64,000 nucleotides of DNA from Reinekea marina (lineage in GTDB: Bacteria; Pseudomonadota; Gammaproteobacteria; Pseudomonadales; Natronospirillaceae), in the NCBI RefSeq assembly GCF_030409715.1, contig NZ_JAUFQI010000001.1, positions 2,902,501 to 2,966,500 of the forward strand, read 5' to 3'. Numbering within the stretch: the stretch's first letter is position 1; each line of letters starts with the position of its first letter. A program made the translations under genes and the position numbers. Below the pieces are notes generated by a model. It had not been told where the DNA came from. It ran no database searches and was given only the letters and a program-made list of their open reading frames with translations. Shown here one piece after another: positions 27,798 through 37,225 of the stretch.

Positions 27798-28670
27798 TCA
27801 GGTACCCTGTAATTGTGAATTGGCTAACAGCCAGTCTTTAGCCAGCTTAGCAGGACGAGGCCACTGAGGAAAATACCCTAGCTTTAACCAACTGGTGTTT
27901 GGGCTATGAAAATCACTCCCTCCACTGATATACATGCCCCGTTGCTGTGCTTGTTCGATTAAAAACTTACGCATGTTAGGGTTCATGCCCACACACGACG
28001 CCTCAATGCCTTCGCCACCGGCAGCGTTAAAGTCATCGAGCATTTCTTTGCATTTTGTCCACGTTAAATTATAACGGTGCGGGTGTGCAATGACGGCTAA
28101 ACCACCAAACTGTGTAATCGTTTTAACCGTTTCGTCAAGCTCTGGCCACTGGCTCTTTACATCGCCAACGGTCCCTCGGCCTAACCATTTTTTAAAGGCA
28201 TGGGCGGTCGATTTAACCTGATCTGTTTCGACCAAATATTGCGCTATTTGAGGCCGCGCAGGAGGGCCTGGTTCAGCAATTTGTCGAATTCTGGCTTCAT
28301 CGCATTCAAAACCAGCGCGCCTTAACACAAATAATATTCGCTCAAACCGTTTTTCTCTTCGCTCAATATAGGCTTGCTCTACGGCTAACCAACCTTCGCA
28401 TTGAACATCGATACCCAGCGCGACCACATGTATGGAGCGACCTTTCCATACACACGATAGTTCTGCGCCAGGATGCAGCTTGAGCGAATTGGGTACCCAA
28501 TTATTGTCTATTGCAGCTCGATATCCCGCCGCCGTGTCGTGATCGGTTAAGACTAAATGTTTAATTTCCCGCTCTACCGCCAAATTAAATAAGTCTGGGC
28601 AGCTTAACTTTCCGTCTGAAAACTGGCTGTGGCAGTGTAAATCCCAGTCTTGTTTAACATTCACGTGCAT
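27798..28670 (-). CDS. rnm: PHP-domain 5'-3' RNase / nucleoside bisphosphate phosphatase (RNase AM, YciV)
   Basis: 290 residues. PHP-domain metal motifs DLHCHSQFSDG, LTDHDT, AVIAHPHRYN and GGSDFHSP are all intact. E. coli RNase AM (YciV) matures the 5' ends of rRNAs and acts on 3',5'-nucleotides. The neighbour yciO follows it here as in E. coli. It is divergent from the yciI-like gene. Confidence 0.9.
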   Translation of the reverse strand: MHVNVKQDWDLHCHSQFSDGKLSCPDLFNLAVEREIKHLVLTDHDTAAGYRAAIDNNWVPNSLKLHPGAELSCVWKGRSIHVVALGIDVQCEGWLAVEQAYIERREKRFERILFVLRRAGFECDEARIRQIAEPGPPARPQIAQYLVETDQVKSTAHAFKKWLGRGTVGDVKSQWPELDETVKTITQFGGLAVIAHPHRYNLTWTKCKEMLDDFNAAGGEGIEASCVGMNPNMRKFLIEQAQQRGMYISGGSDFHSPNTSWLKLGYFPQWPRPAKLAKDWLLANSQLQGT

Positions 28671-28785
28671 TCAATGCCCTTAATTAGTGAAACTAGTTTG
28701 CAAAATTTAACATCCTCGGTTGCAAACAACCGCCCTAGACGGGTACCTTAAGCACTTTACACCGTTTAGTTTAGGAAACTTTATC

Positions 28786-29088
28786 ATGTGGTATGCCATT
28801 ATCGCAGAAGATCACCCAAACAGCTTACAAAATCGACTTTCAGTACGTCCAGCTCATGTTGAACGCTTAAAAGCACTTCAAGCTGAAGGCCGATTATTGG
28901 TGGCAGGACCGAACCCCGCCATTGACAGCGAAGACCCAAGCGATGCGGGCTTTACTGGCTCCTTAATTATAGCCGAATTTGATGCTTTAGAAGATGCCAA
29001 GCTTTGGGCCGATGCCGACCCATATATAGAAGCTGGCGTCTACAGTAAGGTCGTGGTAAAACCTTTTAAAAAGGTTCTTCCGGCTTAA
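28786..29088 (+). CDS. yciI: YciI family protein
   Basis: 100 residues. It opens [14 protein letters not shown] and carries [16 protein letters not shown] and [20 protein letters not shown], the YciI fold with its His/Asp pair. The dimeric family is related to muconolactone isomerases; function is not established. TAGGA nine bases before ATG 28786 decides the start over an upstream TTG. It is followed after 42 bp by the SH3 protein gene. Confidence 0.9.
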   Translation: MWYAIIAEDHPNSLQNRLSVRPAHVERLKALQAEGRLLVAGPNPAIDSEDPSDAGFTGSLIIAEFDALEDAKLWADADPYIEAGVYSKVVVKPFKKVLPA

Positions 29089-29130
29089 CGTTTATTTTTT
29101 CATTCATTTTTTTAAATAGGACATCCATTC

Positions 29131-29808
29131 ATGCTTTTTCGACGCGCGGCTAAGACATTTTTATTAGCAATATTTTTAACCTCTTCTATTTCAGCCTACG
29201 CTGAAACAGTCTGGCTTAGCGATAACCTATGGGTAAACGTGCGAACGGGACCATCGAATGAGTTTCGCGTTCTCAAAACCGTCCAATCGGGCACACGCAT
29301 GGAAGTGTTAGAAAAACCAGAAGATGGCGACTTTTATCGTGTCCGTACTGAAAACGGACTTGAAGGCTGGATACCAAGCCGTTACCTCATAGATGAACCG
29401 ACGGGTCGCCTTTTAGCCGAATCACTTGCGGCTGAAAAAGCCCAATTGCAACAACAGCTTGAGTCTATAGAGAAGAAATACAATGATCTTGCCGCCGATA
29501 AAGGCGATGTCAAAGGTGAACTGAGCAGCCTACGGGCTAGCAATGCCGAATTAACGAAAGAACTGAACCGCATCAAGGCTATTAGCGAAAACGCTATTAA
29601 TTTAGACCAACAGTACCAGCTGCTGGCTGAGGAAAATGCCAAACTCAGCAACGAGCTCGATGTTGCCATTGCCGAGAACATCGCCAACAAAGAATTTAAC
29701 GACAACACCATGCTCTATACAGGGGCTGCGTTGGTTATTCTCGGTTTAGTGTTAGGTATTTTATTGCCTCGTGTCACTGCACGCCGTCGCCGAGATGGCT
29801 GGTCTTAA
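29131..29808 (+). CDS. TIGR04211-type SH3 domain protein (exported, membrane-anchored)
   Basis: 225 residues: signal peptide (about 1-24, ending SAYA), bacterial SH3 domain (about 26-85, with NVRTGPSNEFRVLKTV and GLEGWIPSRYL), a long coiled coil (about 90-185), and a C-terminal helix (LYTGAALVILGLVLGILL) followed by RRRR. This is the YgiM architecture, found widely in gammaproteobacteria and probably related to envelope functions. AGGA lies nine bases before the ATG. Confidence 0.88.
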   Translation: MLFRRAAKTFLLAIFLTSSISAYAETVWLSDNLWVNVRTGPSNEFRVLKTVQSGTRMEVLEKPEDGDFYRVRTENGLEGWIPSRYLIDEPTGRLLAESLAAEKAQLQQQLESIEKKYNDLAADKGDVKGELSSLRASNAELTKELNRIKAISENAINLDQQYQLLAEENAKLSNELDVAIAENIANKEFNDNTMLYTGAALVILGLVLGILLPRVTARRRRDGWS

Positions 29809-29859
29809 TAGACTCCCTTAATGTACACTTAGGCCATTGAATTTATTGGACTCTTCTCA

Positions 29860-30210
29860 ATGGCCTGGTCGTCTGATCCCATTTTAAAACCCTACACGCT
29901 GGAAAACCTTGTTGATTTACTCAGCCAAGGGTTGCTAGGCACCATGTCTCGCTATAGTCACTTCCAAATCGTGGAATGGTGCTCTCGCTTTACTGAAGAG
30001 TATGATCTAAACGACGATGACAGCATTCCTTTAACGCCAGCCGACGCGTTAGACTTGGCCGACGATGTAATAGTTCAATGGGAACTCTTTATTGCCACAC
30101 AATATTCACTAGATGATTTAAGCATGTTTTCCGTGAGTGATGTGGTGCTACCTAAAAGCCATTTCGAGCACTGGCTAAACAAGGCACTTTCACTTCCTCA
30201 AACGCATTAG
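29860..30210 (+). CDS. Hypothetical 116-residue protein upstream of mnmC
   Basis: An acidic protein with no membrane segment or motif I recognise; it contains a DDDSIPLTPADALDLADDV stretch and ends 2 bp before mnmC. The tight spacing suggests co-transcription with mnmC. It reads as a real gene from its codon use and placement, but function is unknown. Confidence 0.6.
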   Translation: MAWSSDPILKPYTLENLVDLLSQGLLGTMSRYSHFQIVEWCSRFTEEYDLNDDDSIPLTPADALDLADDVIVQWELFIATQYSLDDLSMFSVSDVVLPKSHFEHWLNKALSLPQTH

Positions 30211-30212
30211 AC

Positions 30213-32168
30213 ATGAAAAATACCGACATTTACTTTATGGCCGATGGTACGCCTAAATCGGCTGCGTTTGATGATTACTATTTTTCGAACGGCTTAGGCG
30301 TTGAGGAATCGAACTACGTATTTATTTCTCCAAATAAGTTGGTGGATCGCTTTCGAAACCTACCAGAGCTTGGCCATTTCACCATCGCAGAAACAGGGTT
30401 TGGCACTGGCCTTAATTTTTTATTGGCGTGGCAATGCTTCCTTGAGCATGCGCCTAAAACCGCTCGTCTGAGCTTCATAAGCTGTGAAAAATACCCATTA
30501 TCGAGAAGTGACTTACAACTTGCACACCAAAAAGGCCCCCATAACGAATCGTTAAGCAAGCTACTTCAAGAACAGTATCCGCCTCTGGTGAAAGGCTTTC
30601 ACCTACTGGAATTTGACCGAGTAAATTTAACGCTTATCCTCGACGATGCATCCTCAGCCTACCAGCAAGTGTCAGCAACCGTCGATGCATGGTTTCTAGA
30701 TGGCTTTACGCCGAGTAAAAACCCCGATATGTGGCAGCCTGAACTGTTCAAGCAAATGTCACGCTTAAGCCAATCAGACACAACGGTATCTACGTTCACA
30801 TCGGCTCGCGTGGTCAGAGATGCCTTACAAGGCGCTGGTTTTTCCATATCTAAGCAGCCAGGATTTGGCTTAAAACGTGAAATGGTGAAAGGCCTATTTA
30901 TAGGCGTTTGCGGCCCTAACCCCATAACGGGCTGGCCGAGCTCAGAGCTTCCCTCTCCAAAACCAAACCAATTAAAACGCATTGCCATCATTGGAGCCGG
31001 AATTGCTGGCGCTACAACCGCCTTTGAGTTGAACAAACGCGGTTATCAAGTAACCGTTTTCGAGCAAGCTGATCACCTAGCCTCGGGTGGATCAGGCAAC
31101 GAGCAAGGTGCGGTCTATGCTAAGTTATCGGCGAGTGCAAACCACAACACTCAATTTTATATTCAAGCATTAGTAACGGCCCAAAAAAGCTTAGCTCGCC
31201 TCCCCAAAAGCGTGCCACATCAAAGCTGTGGCTTGGTTCAATTGGTTCATGATAAGCGTGAGCTAAAACGACTCAACGATATTGCCGACTCTGACTATAT
31301 TCCTGATGAATTAGCGAAGGTGAAAAATAGCCGTGAGTTATCGCTACTGTTAGGTACCGACCTAGACAACCCGGGTCTTTGGTTTCCAGAAGGCGGCTGG
31401 GTGAGCCCTAAAGACTGGGTAAAATACTTACTGACTGAAATTCCATGTAAGCTCAATCAACGCATTGTTTCGATAAAACAAACATCAACGGGTTGGACCC
31501 TATTCAATGCAAATGATGAGCAATTTGAATTTGATCAAGTGGTCCTATGCTCAGCCTATAACACGATTAACTTTACTCAAACCGAGCACTTACCGTTAAA
31601 TGCCATTGCTGGCCAAGTAACACAAATAGCCGCTACGCCAACCAGCCAAGCACTTAAAGCTGTGATATGCACAGACCGATATGTCATGCCCACCTTCGAT
31701 AACCGACTCACCATTGGCAGTACATTTCGGCTAAAATCAACTGAGACTCAAACTTTTGAATCTGAAAATGACGACAACATTGAAGGGTTAAGGCTGCGAG
31801 TACCGTCGTTATTGACGGGCCAACCCAAAGTTCTTCGAGCACGAGCCGGGGTACGTTGCACTACGCCCGATTATTTACCTCTGGTGGGGGCAATGAGCCC
31901 TGCAGCGCAGCTAGCCGACCAATTTACCCTCCCATTGCAACGCAATAGAGCCCATAAAGAGCGCCCTGCCGCTCATATAAAGGGGTTGTGGGTCAATGTT
32001 GGACACGGTTCAAAAGGATTGTGCTCTAGCCATTTAAGCGCAAAACTACTGGCAGCGATGATCAACGGCGAGCCTTTCCCTGTGTCTCAAACCATTGCGG
32101 ACCACCTAAACCCCAACCGCTTTGTGGTTCGAAACGCCATGCGCGCGAAGCGTAAAAAAGCCCTCTAA
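30213..32168 (+). CDS. mnmC: Bifunctional tRNA modification enzyme MnmC
   Basis: 651 residues, full length. An N-terminal methyltransferase domain (AETGFGTGLNFLLAW; DGFTPSKNPDMW) makes mnm5 from nm5 in tRNA wobble uridine. The C-terminal FAD oxidoreductase domain (IAIIGAGIAGATTAFELNKR at about 252-271; RAGVRCTTPDYLPLVG) converts cmnm5 to nm5. The substrates are tRNAs whose position 34 carries 2-thiouridine. It begins 2 bp after the hypothetical gene. Confidence 0.95.
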   Translation: MKNTDIYFMADGTPKSAAFDDYYFSNGLGVEESNYVFISPNKLVDRFRNLPELGHFTIAETGFGTGLNFLLAWQCFLEHAPKTARLSFISCEKYPLSRSDLQLAHQKGPHNESLSKLLQEQYPPLVKGFHLLEFDRVNLTLILDDASSAYQQVSATVDAWFLDGFTPSKNPDMWQPELFKQMSRLSQSDTTVSTFTSARVVRDALQGAGFSISKQPGFGLKREMVKGLFIGVCGPNPITGWPSSELPSPKPNQLKRIAIIGAGIAGATTAFELNKRGYQVTVFEQADHLASGGSGNEQGAVYAKLSASANHNTQFYIQALVTAQKSLARLPKSVPHQSCGLVQLVHDKRELKRLNDIADSDYIPDELAKVKNSRELSLLLGTDLDNPGLWFPEGGWVSPKDWVKYLLTEIPCKLNQRIVSIKQTSTGWTLFNANDEQFEFDQVVLCSAYNTINFTQTEHLPLNAIAGQVTQIAATPTSQALKAVICTDRYVMPTFDNRLTIGSTFRLKSTETQTFESENDDNIEGLRLRVPSLLTGQPKVLRARAGVRCTTPDYLPLVGAMSPAAQLADQFTLPLQRNRAHKERPAAHIKGLWVNVGHGSKGLCSSHLSAKLLAAMINGEPFPVSQTIADHLNPNRFVVRNAMRAKRKKAL

Positions 32169-32304
32169 AGTAGTACTTGTCAAAATAAACAACTAATTTT
32201 GTTCAACCTATAGACAACCGCCGTTCAATTCTGTAATTTGCGCGCCCTTAAACCATTGTTTGTTTAAATAACCACCATTTTGTTTCAATAATTAAGGAAA
32301 ATTA

Positions 32305-33573
32305 ATGAACGACTCTTACGATTTAACACTCGTATTCGCCTCATATTGTGTCGCTGTTATTGCCTCTTTTGCCGCTATCTACTTTAGCGGTCGTGTTCGT
32401 AGTCTAAAATCGGGCTTCAAATCCTTCTCTTTCTTCGCTGGCGCTTTGTGTTTAGGCGGAGGTATTTGGTCCATGCACTTCGTTGGTATGAGCGCCTATC
32501 ACACCAATTTTGAAATGACGTTTGATGTCACTTGGACCGTCTTTTCTTTTGTTGTTGCGCTCATTGCATCTGGCTTAGGTTTATGGGTTATCACTTTAGA
32601 AAAAGTTTCATTATTTCAGCTCGCAGGAAGTGCACTTCTGGTTGGCATGGGCGTATTTGCTATGCATTACAGTGGCATGATTGCTATGCAGATGTCGCCA
32701 GGCATCATTTATAATATTCCTTTAGTTATTTTATCCGGCATTATAGCGGTCGCGGCTTCCTTTGCCGCCTTGTTGATTTGCCGGAATATTGAGCTAGTAC
32801 CGGTTAAATACAGCTTATTAGCACGTCTTTCGGCTGCTCTCATCATGGGGATTGCCGTTTGCGGCATGCATTATACAGGTATGTCTGCGGTAACTTTTTT
32901 GGTAGGGGCCATTTGCTCTGCTGAAAACACCTTACGCGGCAACTGGATGGGCGTTCCAACGGCCGTTGCCTCTTCTGTATTTTTACTCTTGCTCGTTTAC
33001 ATTGCTTATCAAGATTACCGTGCCATTGAGCGCTCAAAACGCGAACAAGAAGCCAGAGATGCGGCGGTAATGAAGTCTGCATTCATAGATGCCAGCAGTG
33101 GCCTTCCTAACCGGTCATCCCTAGAGAAGCACTTAGAAAGACTGTTAGTTGAAAAAGCAGGCCAGCCTTCGAGCGCGTTTGACATTATTTATGTAGAGCT
33201 CAGCGATTATCGAACCATCGTCCGAACCAAGGGTGAAGAAACGGCTCAGAATTTTGCTAAGCAGTTTGCACGCATATTGGAACGAAGTATCCCTGAAAAT
33301 ACTTTTTTAGCCCGATATAACACCAATGGATTTGTGGCTGTTTTGCCAGAATCAGGCTTGGCTAGCCTGAAGCAGTCTGCCCGGATTTTGTCGGAAAAAC
33401 TTCTACAAACATCCGCAGGCAAAATAGCCAACATACACGTTCGCTTTGGGCTAGGTTACAGTCAATACCCACAATCTGGCACGTTACCTAAAATGCTGAT
33501 TCGACAAGCGCAAGTGATAAAGCTTCGCCAGCAACCCACTTTACAAAAAACACCAGAAGAATCGCTGGCTTAA
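32305..33573 (+). CDS. MHYT-domain membrane protein with degenerate GGDEF
   Basis: 422 residues. Seven membrane helices form an MHYT sensor (about 1-235) with motif copies MHFVGM, MHYSGM and MHYTGM, predicted to bind copper or sense oxygen/NO/CO. The C-terminal region (about 255-400) aligns with a GGDEF fold (SGLPNRSSLEKHLE), but the signature is replaced by RYNTNG, so it should not make c-di-GMP. It may sense nucleotides or interact with another signalling protein. AAGGA precedes the ATG; an intrinsic terminator follows. Confidence 0.88.
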   Translation: MNDSYDLTLVFASYCVAVIASFAAIYFSGRVRSLKSGFKSFSFFAGALCLGGGIWSMHFVGMSAYHTNFEMTFDVTWTVFSFVVALIASGLGLWVITLEKVSLFQLAGSALLVGMGVFAMHYSGMIAMQMSPGIIYNIPLVILSGIIAVAASFAALLICRNIELVPVKYSLLARLSAALIMGIAVCGMHYTGMSAVTFLVGAICSAENTLRGNWMGVPTAVASSVFLLLLVYIAYQDYRAIERSKREQEARDAAVMKSAFIDASSGLPNRSSLEKHLERLLVEKAGQPSSAFDIIYVELSDYRTIVRTKGEETAQNFAKQFARILERSIPENTFLARYNTNGFVAVLPESGLASLKQSARILSEKLLQTSAGKIANIHVRFGLGYSQYPQSGTLPKMLIRQAQVIKLRQQPTLQKTPEESLA

Positions 33574-33576
33574 ATC

Positions 33577-33597
33577 AAAGGGGCGTGCTCCTTTTTT
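33577..33597 (+). terminator. Intrinsic terminator after the MHYT gene
   Basis: Stem AAAGGGG / CTCCTTT (33577-33583 and 33588-33594, one G.U pair) with a CGTG loop and a T run to 33597, between convergent genes. Confidence 0.65.
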
Positions 33598-33606
33598 AAT
33601 CTAGCG

Positions 33607-34077
33607 TTAGCCGTAGTGAATACTGTTGATATACCAAGTGACTTCCCCTGCTTCAGTTTTCACTACGGCGTCATCGCCAACTTCTTTTTTCAGTAAAGCT
33701 CTCGCCATTGGTGCATCGATTGAGATGTAATCTTTACGGTTAAAAATCTCTTCGTAGCCCACAATACGGAATTTCAGCTCATCTCCATTATCGTTCTCTA
33801 CTTCTACCCAGGCGCCAAAATACACCTTTCCTTCTTGTTCGGGCTGAAAATCAACTATTTTTAAGTACTCCAAACACTTTCTCAGGTGCCGAACGCGACG
33901 ATCAATTTCCCTTAGGCGCTTTTTATTATATTGGTAGTCAGCGTTTTCACTGCGATCGCCCAAGCTTGCAGCCCATGTTACTTTTTTTGTAATGTCAGGG
34001 CGCTCCACCTTCCACAAGGTTTCTAACTCTTGCTTTAGGTTTTCGTACCCTTCTCGGGTAATTAACGGTGTTCTCAA
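33607..34077 (-). CDS. greB: Transcription elongation factor GreB
   Basis: 156 residues matching GreB through RTPLITREGYENLKQELE, KKVTWAASLGDRSENADYQY, NKKRLREIDRRVR and GYEEIFNRKDYISID. The acidic tip DRSENADYQ of the coiled coil stimulates RNA cleavage in backtracked polymerase; the coiled-coil head is GreB- rather than GreA-type. The start is TTG at 34077, which gives exactly the family N terminus (compare MKTPL). Monocistronic, divergent from a rhodanese gene. Confidence 0.93.
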   Translation of the reverse strand: MRTPLITREGYENLKQELETLWKVERPDITKKVTWAASLGDRSENADYQYNKKRLREIDRRVRHLRKCLEYLKIVDFQPEQEGKVYFGAWVEVENDNGDELKFRIVGYEEIFNRKDYISIDAPMARALLKKEVGDDAVVKTEAGEVTWYINSIHYG

Positions 34078-34170
34078 CGTTGACTCTCACTTCAAACAAA
34101 AAAGAATTATTGAAAAAACAGCGCGACTCATTTATATTAGAAAAATCTAAATTAGAATAGGCGCACAAAC

Positions 34171-34521
34171 ATGAAATATACTGAAAAATTTCAAGCACTT
34201 GCCGACCATGCCATGTCGCAGGTGAACAGCATTGCTCCAGATATTGTCGATGAACGCATTGCTGGGGGTGCCATTGCACTCGATATTCGCGATCCAGACG
34301 AGCATTTACAAGGGCACATTCCTGGCTCGTTAAATATTAGCCGTGGCAAATTAGAAATGATTGTAGAGTCAAAAATCCCAGATTTAAACACAGAAATTAT
34401 ATGTTACTGCAACGCCAATAACCGAGGAGCACTCTCGGCCGCGGCATTGAAGCAAATGGGTTATTTACGCGCAACCTATATCTCAAATGGTTTAATTGCC
34501 TATAAAAAGCTTAAAGCTTGA
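34171..34521 (+). CDS. Rhodanese-like domain protein (single domain)
   Basis: 116 residues. A single rhodanese domain with ALDIRDPDEHLQGHIPGSLNI and an active-site Cys in ICYCNANNRGALSA. The loop is six residues long between Cys and Gly-Ala, as in GlpE/PspE-type sulfurtransferases. No signal peptide, so cytoplasmic. The sulfur acceptor is unknown. AGG nine bases before the ATG. Confidence 0.88.
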   Translation: MKYTEKFQALADHAMSQVNSIAPDIVDERIAGGAIALDIRDPDEHLQGHIPGSLNISRGKLEMIVESKIPDLNTEIICYCNANNRGALSAAALKQMGYLRATYISNGLIAYKKLKA

Positions 34522-34652
34522 AATTTTTAGACTAGTTGGTCAATTTTTAGCATTTTACCTTAGCGAGCCGCTGAGTTTCTGGTAGAATCGCCCGCCACGC
34601 TATACTGTGGGTACGATGCGTTAATCCCTAGTCTAATTGGAGCTTTCTGTCT

Positions 34653-35510
34653 GTGTTGAATCGTTTGTTTGTTGATAATCTGACTGTGTTAGATTTTAGT
34701 TATTTTCACCCACGCAGAGGCGTTGTTGGCGAAAGCTGGATTGTCGATGTCGAGCTTCTGGGCGAATTAAACGATGAAGGCATGGTGTTCGATTTTGGGC
34801 ACGTTAAAAAACTGCTCAAAGCCGCACTCGATGGCGGAATGGATCACACCTTGGTCGTTCCAGAGCAACTGCCTGGCTTAAGCGTTGAACACCTTGAACT
34901 TAATGACGAGATCCGCATTGCTTATCAGGTGCAAGATGAAGTCCAGTTTGCTTACCAAGGACCAAGAGATTCCGTTTTCCTGATCGACAGCGATAAAGTC
35001 TCCATTGATAGTGCCAGACCATTACTTGAGAACCACCTCAATAGCTTAGTACCGAGCAATGTGAAACAGGTGAAACTCAATTTAAGAGCTGAAGAAATAG
35101 TCGGTGCTTTGTATCACTACTCGCACGGTCTTAAAAAACACCTAGGTGATTGCCAGCGCATTTGCCACGGACACCGATCTAAAATTATTGTCTTAAAAGA
35201 CGGTCAACGTGACCTTCAAGTTGAAGCGGATATTGCCGAAAAATTTCATGACATCTACCTCATTACCGATGAAGACATATTAAGCAGCGCTCCATACGAC
35301 CACCTGATGCATGTTGGCTACGAAGCTGAACAAGGCCGTTTTGATGTTTGGCTTAACCCGGCTCAGTGCTACACCATGCATACGGATACCACGGTAGAGC
35401 TTATCGCTACGCACTTATGTGACTTAATAAAAAATGAATTCCCAAACCACGAATGGACGGTTCGGGCATTTGAAGGAGTCGGTAAAGGTGCAATTGCACT
35501 TTCGGACTAA
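34653..35510 (+). CDS. Tandem 6-carboxy-/6-pyruvoyl-tetrahydropterin synthase-like protein
   Basis: 285 residues holding two QueD/PTPS-like halves. The N-terminal half keeps one His (FSYFHPRRG) and the GMVFDFGHVKKLL and MDHTLVV segments but has GES in place of the zinc-binding HGH. The C-terminal half keeps a His in HYSHG, Cys and HGH in GDCQRICHGHRS, and a late Glu in AFEGVGKGA. Zinc binding therefore seems confined to the second half. Possible role in queuosine or other pterin synthesis; genuine QueD activity is not certain. The start is GTG 34653, with GGAG about ten bases upstream (an adjacent TTG is an alternative). Confidence 0.8.
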   Translation: MLNRLFVDNLTVLDFSYFHPRRGVVGESWIVDVELLGELNDEGMVFDFGHVKKLLKAALDGGMDHTLVVPEQLPGLSVEHLELNDEIRIAYQVQDEVQFAYQGPRDSVFLIDSDKVSIDSARPLLENHLNSLVPSNVKQVKLNLRAEEIVGALYHYSHGLKKHLGDCQRICHGHRSKIIVLKDGQRDLQVEADIAEKFHDIYLITDEDILSSAPYDHLMHVGYEAEQGRFDVWLNPAQCYTMHTDTTVELIATHLCDLIKNEFPNHEWTVRAFEGVGKGAIALSD

Positions 35511-35578
35511 AAATACCATTCTAACTATTATACAATGGCCGACTAAACTTAATCTGTCACATGACAAACGGAACGCGC

Positions 35579-36964
35579 ATGTCCTTGGTATTGCACAATA
35601 GCCTAACTGGCAAAAAAGAGCCCTTTACCCCTCAAGACCCAAACCACGTCACCATGTATGTGTGTGGACCGACGGTTTACAATTATATTCACATTGGTAA
35701 TGGCCGTTCAGCGCTGGTGTATGACTTGTTGTATAGAACACTCTCATTGCTGTACCCAAAGGTGAGCTATGCGCGTAACTTTACCGATGTCGATGACAAA
35801 ATTAATACCGCCGCCAGTGAACAAGGCGTAGATATTTCTGTCATTACCGATAAATACATTCAGGCTTATGACGACGACATGGCGAAACTTGGCAATTTAG
35901 AGCCAACCCATGCGCCAAAAGCCACAGGTCATATTGAACCCATCATTGCGACCATTGAAAAGTTAATTGAACGCGGTCATGCCTATGCATCTGATGGCCA
36001 CGCATTATTCTCTGTCGATTCGATGCCCGATTACGGCAAACTGTCTAAGCGTAATACCGAAGATATGATTGCTGGCGCTCGAGTTGAAGTGGCATCTTAT
36101 AAGAAAAACCCAATGGATTTCGTACTTTGGAAGCCATCGAATGAAGATCAACCCGGTTGGGAAAGCCCATGGGGACGAGGCCGACCAGGCTGGCACATCG
36201 AATGTACGGCCATGATCCAAGCCTTATTTGGCGATACCATTGACATTCATGGTGGCGGCACCGACCTATTGTTTCCCCACCATGAAAACGAATTGGCTCA
36301 AGGAGTGTGCTGCACTGATGAAAGCCATGGTTACGCGAAGTATTGGGTCCATAACGCCATGCTCGATATCGAAGGCGAGAAAATGTCAAAGTCTTTGGGC
36401 AATTTTATTGTGTTGAGAGACATGCTTGCCGAGCAACCACCTGAATTAGTTCGCTTAGCACTGCTTTCTGCACATTATCGTTCAAATATGAATTGGTCCG
36501 CTCAATTATTGCATCAAAGCAAGCTGCTTCTCGATCGTTTGTATACCATTAAACGAGATGCCGCCAATATTGAAGCTGTCGCACCGAGCAATTTGAATGA
36601 TTTACCTGCCATTAGCGCATTACTAGACGACTTGAATACGCCCAAAGTGATCGCGTCGTTGCACGATTTAACCAATCGTTTTTTCAAAACTGAAGACGAA
36701 CTTGAAAAGGCTGAATTGAAAGGTGAAATATTTGCCATCACAGACTTTTTAAATATTGGGCAGCTTAGCGCTACCGATTGGTTTCAAGGCGATGCCGCCG
36801 ACGGCATGCCTGCTGAAGAAATTGAAGCATTAATTGCGCAACGCGTCGAAGCAAAAAAAGCAAAAGACTTTGCCCGAGCCGATGCTATACGAGATGAACT
36901 TGCCAGTGCGGGCATTCAAATTAAAGACACGCGCGAAGGCACTCAATGGGTACGAGAAGCTTAG
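35579..36964 (+). CDS. cysS: Cysteine-tRNA ligase
   Basis: About 461 residues, as in E. coli. Class I motifs are present: HIGN (variant of HIGH, in YIHIGNGRSALV) and KMSKS (EGEKMSKSLGNF). Zinc ligands are seen in CGPTVYNYI, GWHIECTAM and HHENE. ATG 35579 is chosen because GGAA lies upstream and it gives the family length; an in-frame ATG at 35561 would add six residues. yidD follows 3 bp after the stop, and Trm112-like gene overlaps yidD. Confidence 0.95.
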   Translation: MSLVLHNSLTGKKEPFTPQDPNHVTMYVCGPTVYNYIHIGNGRSALVYDLLYRTLSLLYPKVSYARNFTDVDDKINTAASEQGVDISVITDKYIQAYDDDMAKLGNLEPTHAPKATGHIEPIIATIEKLIERGHAYASDGHALFSVDSMPDYGKLSKRNTEDMIAGARVEVASYKKNPMDFVLWKPSNEDQPGWESPWGRGRPGWHIECTAMIQALFGDTIDIHGGGTDLLFPHHENELAQGVCCTDESHGYAKYWVHNAMLDIEGEKMSKSLGNFIVLRDMLAEQPPELVRLALLSAHYRSNMNWSAQLLHQSKLLLDRLYTIKRDAANIEAVAPSNLNDLPAISALLDDLNTPKVIASLHDLTNRFFKTEDELEKAELKGEIFAITDFLNIGQLSATDWFQGDAADGMPAEEIEALIAQRVEAKKAKDFARADAIRDELASAGIQIKDTREGTQWVREA

Positions 36965-36967
36965 CGC

Positions 36968-37225
36968 ATGAAATGGCCGCTGATCGCTTTAGTTTATTTT
37001 TACCGCGGGGTGATCAGCCCAATGCTTGGACCACGCTGCCGATATTACCCAACGTGTTCTGAGTATGCATTAATTGCATTAAAAAAATACGGCGCATTGA
37101 AAGGCGGCTGGCTTGCTATAAAGCGAATTGGCCGCTGCCATCCTGGAGCCAAGGGAGGGTTTGACCCCGTGCCTGGCGTTCCACTTAATTTAGACTCTGA
37201 GGAAGATGACCATGCTCATCGATAA
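36968..37225 (+). CDS. yidD: Membrane protein insertion efficiency factor YidD
   Basis: 85 residues with the YidD signature: [33 protein letters not shown], a [15 protein letters not shown] block and an N-terminal amphipathic segment. The three cysteines are conserved. YidD usually sits between rnpA and yidC; here it follows cysS by 3 bp and overlaps the Trm112-like gene by 14 bp, so it is outside its standard place. Confidence 0.92.
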   Translation: MKWPLIALVYFYRGVISPMLGPRCRYYPTCSEYALIALKKYGALKGGWLAIKRIGRCHPGAKGGFDPVPGVPLNLDSEEDDHAHR

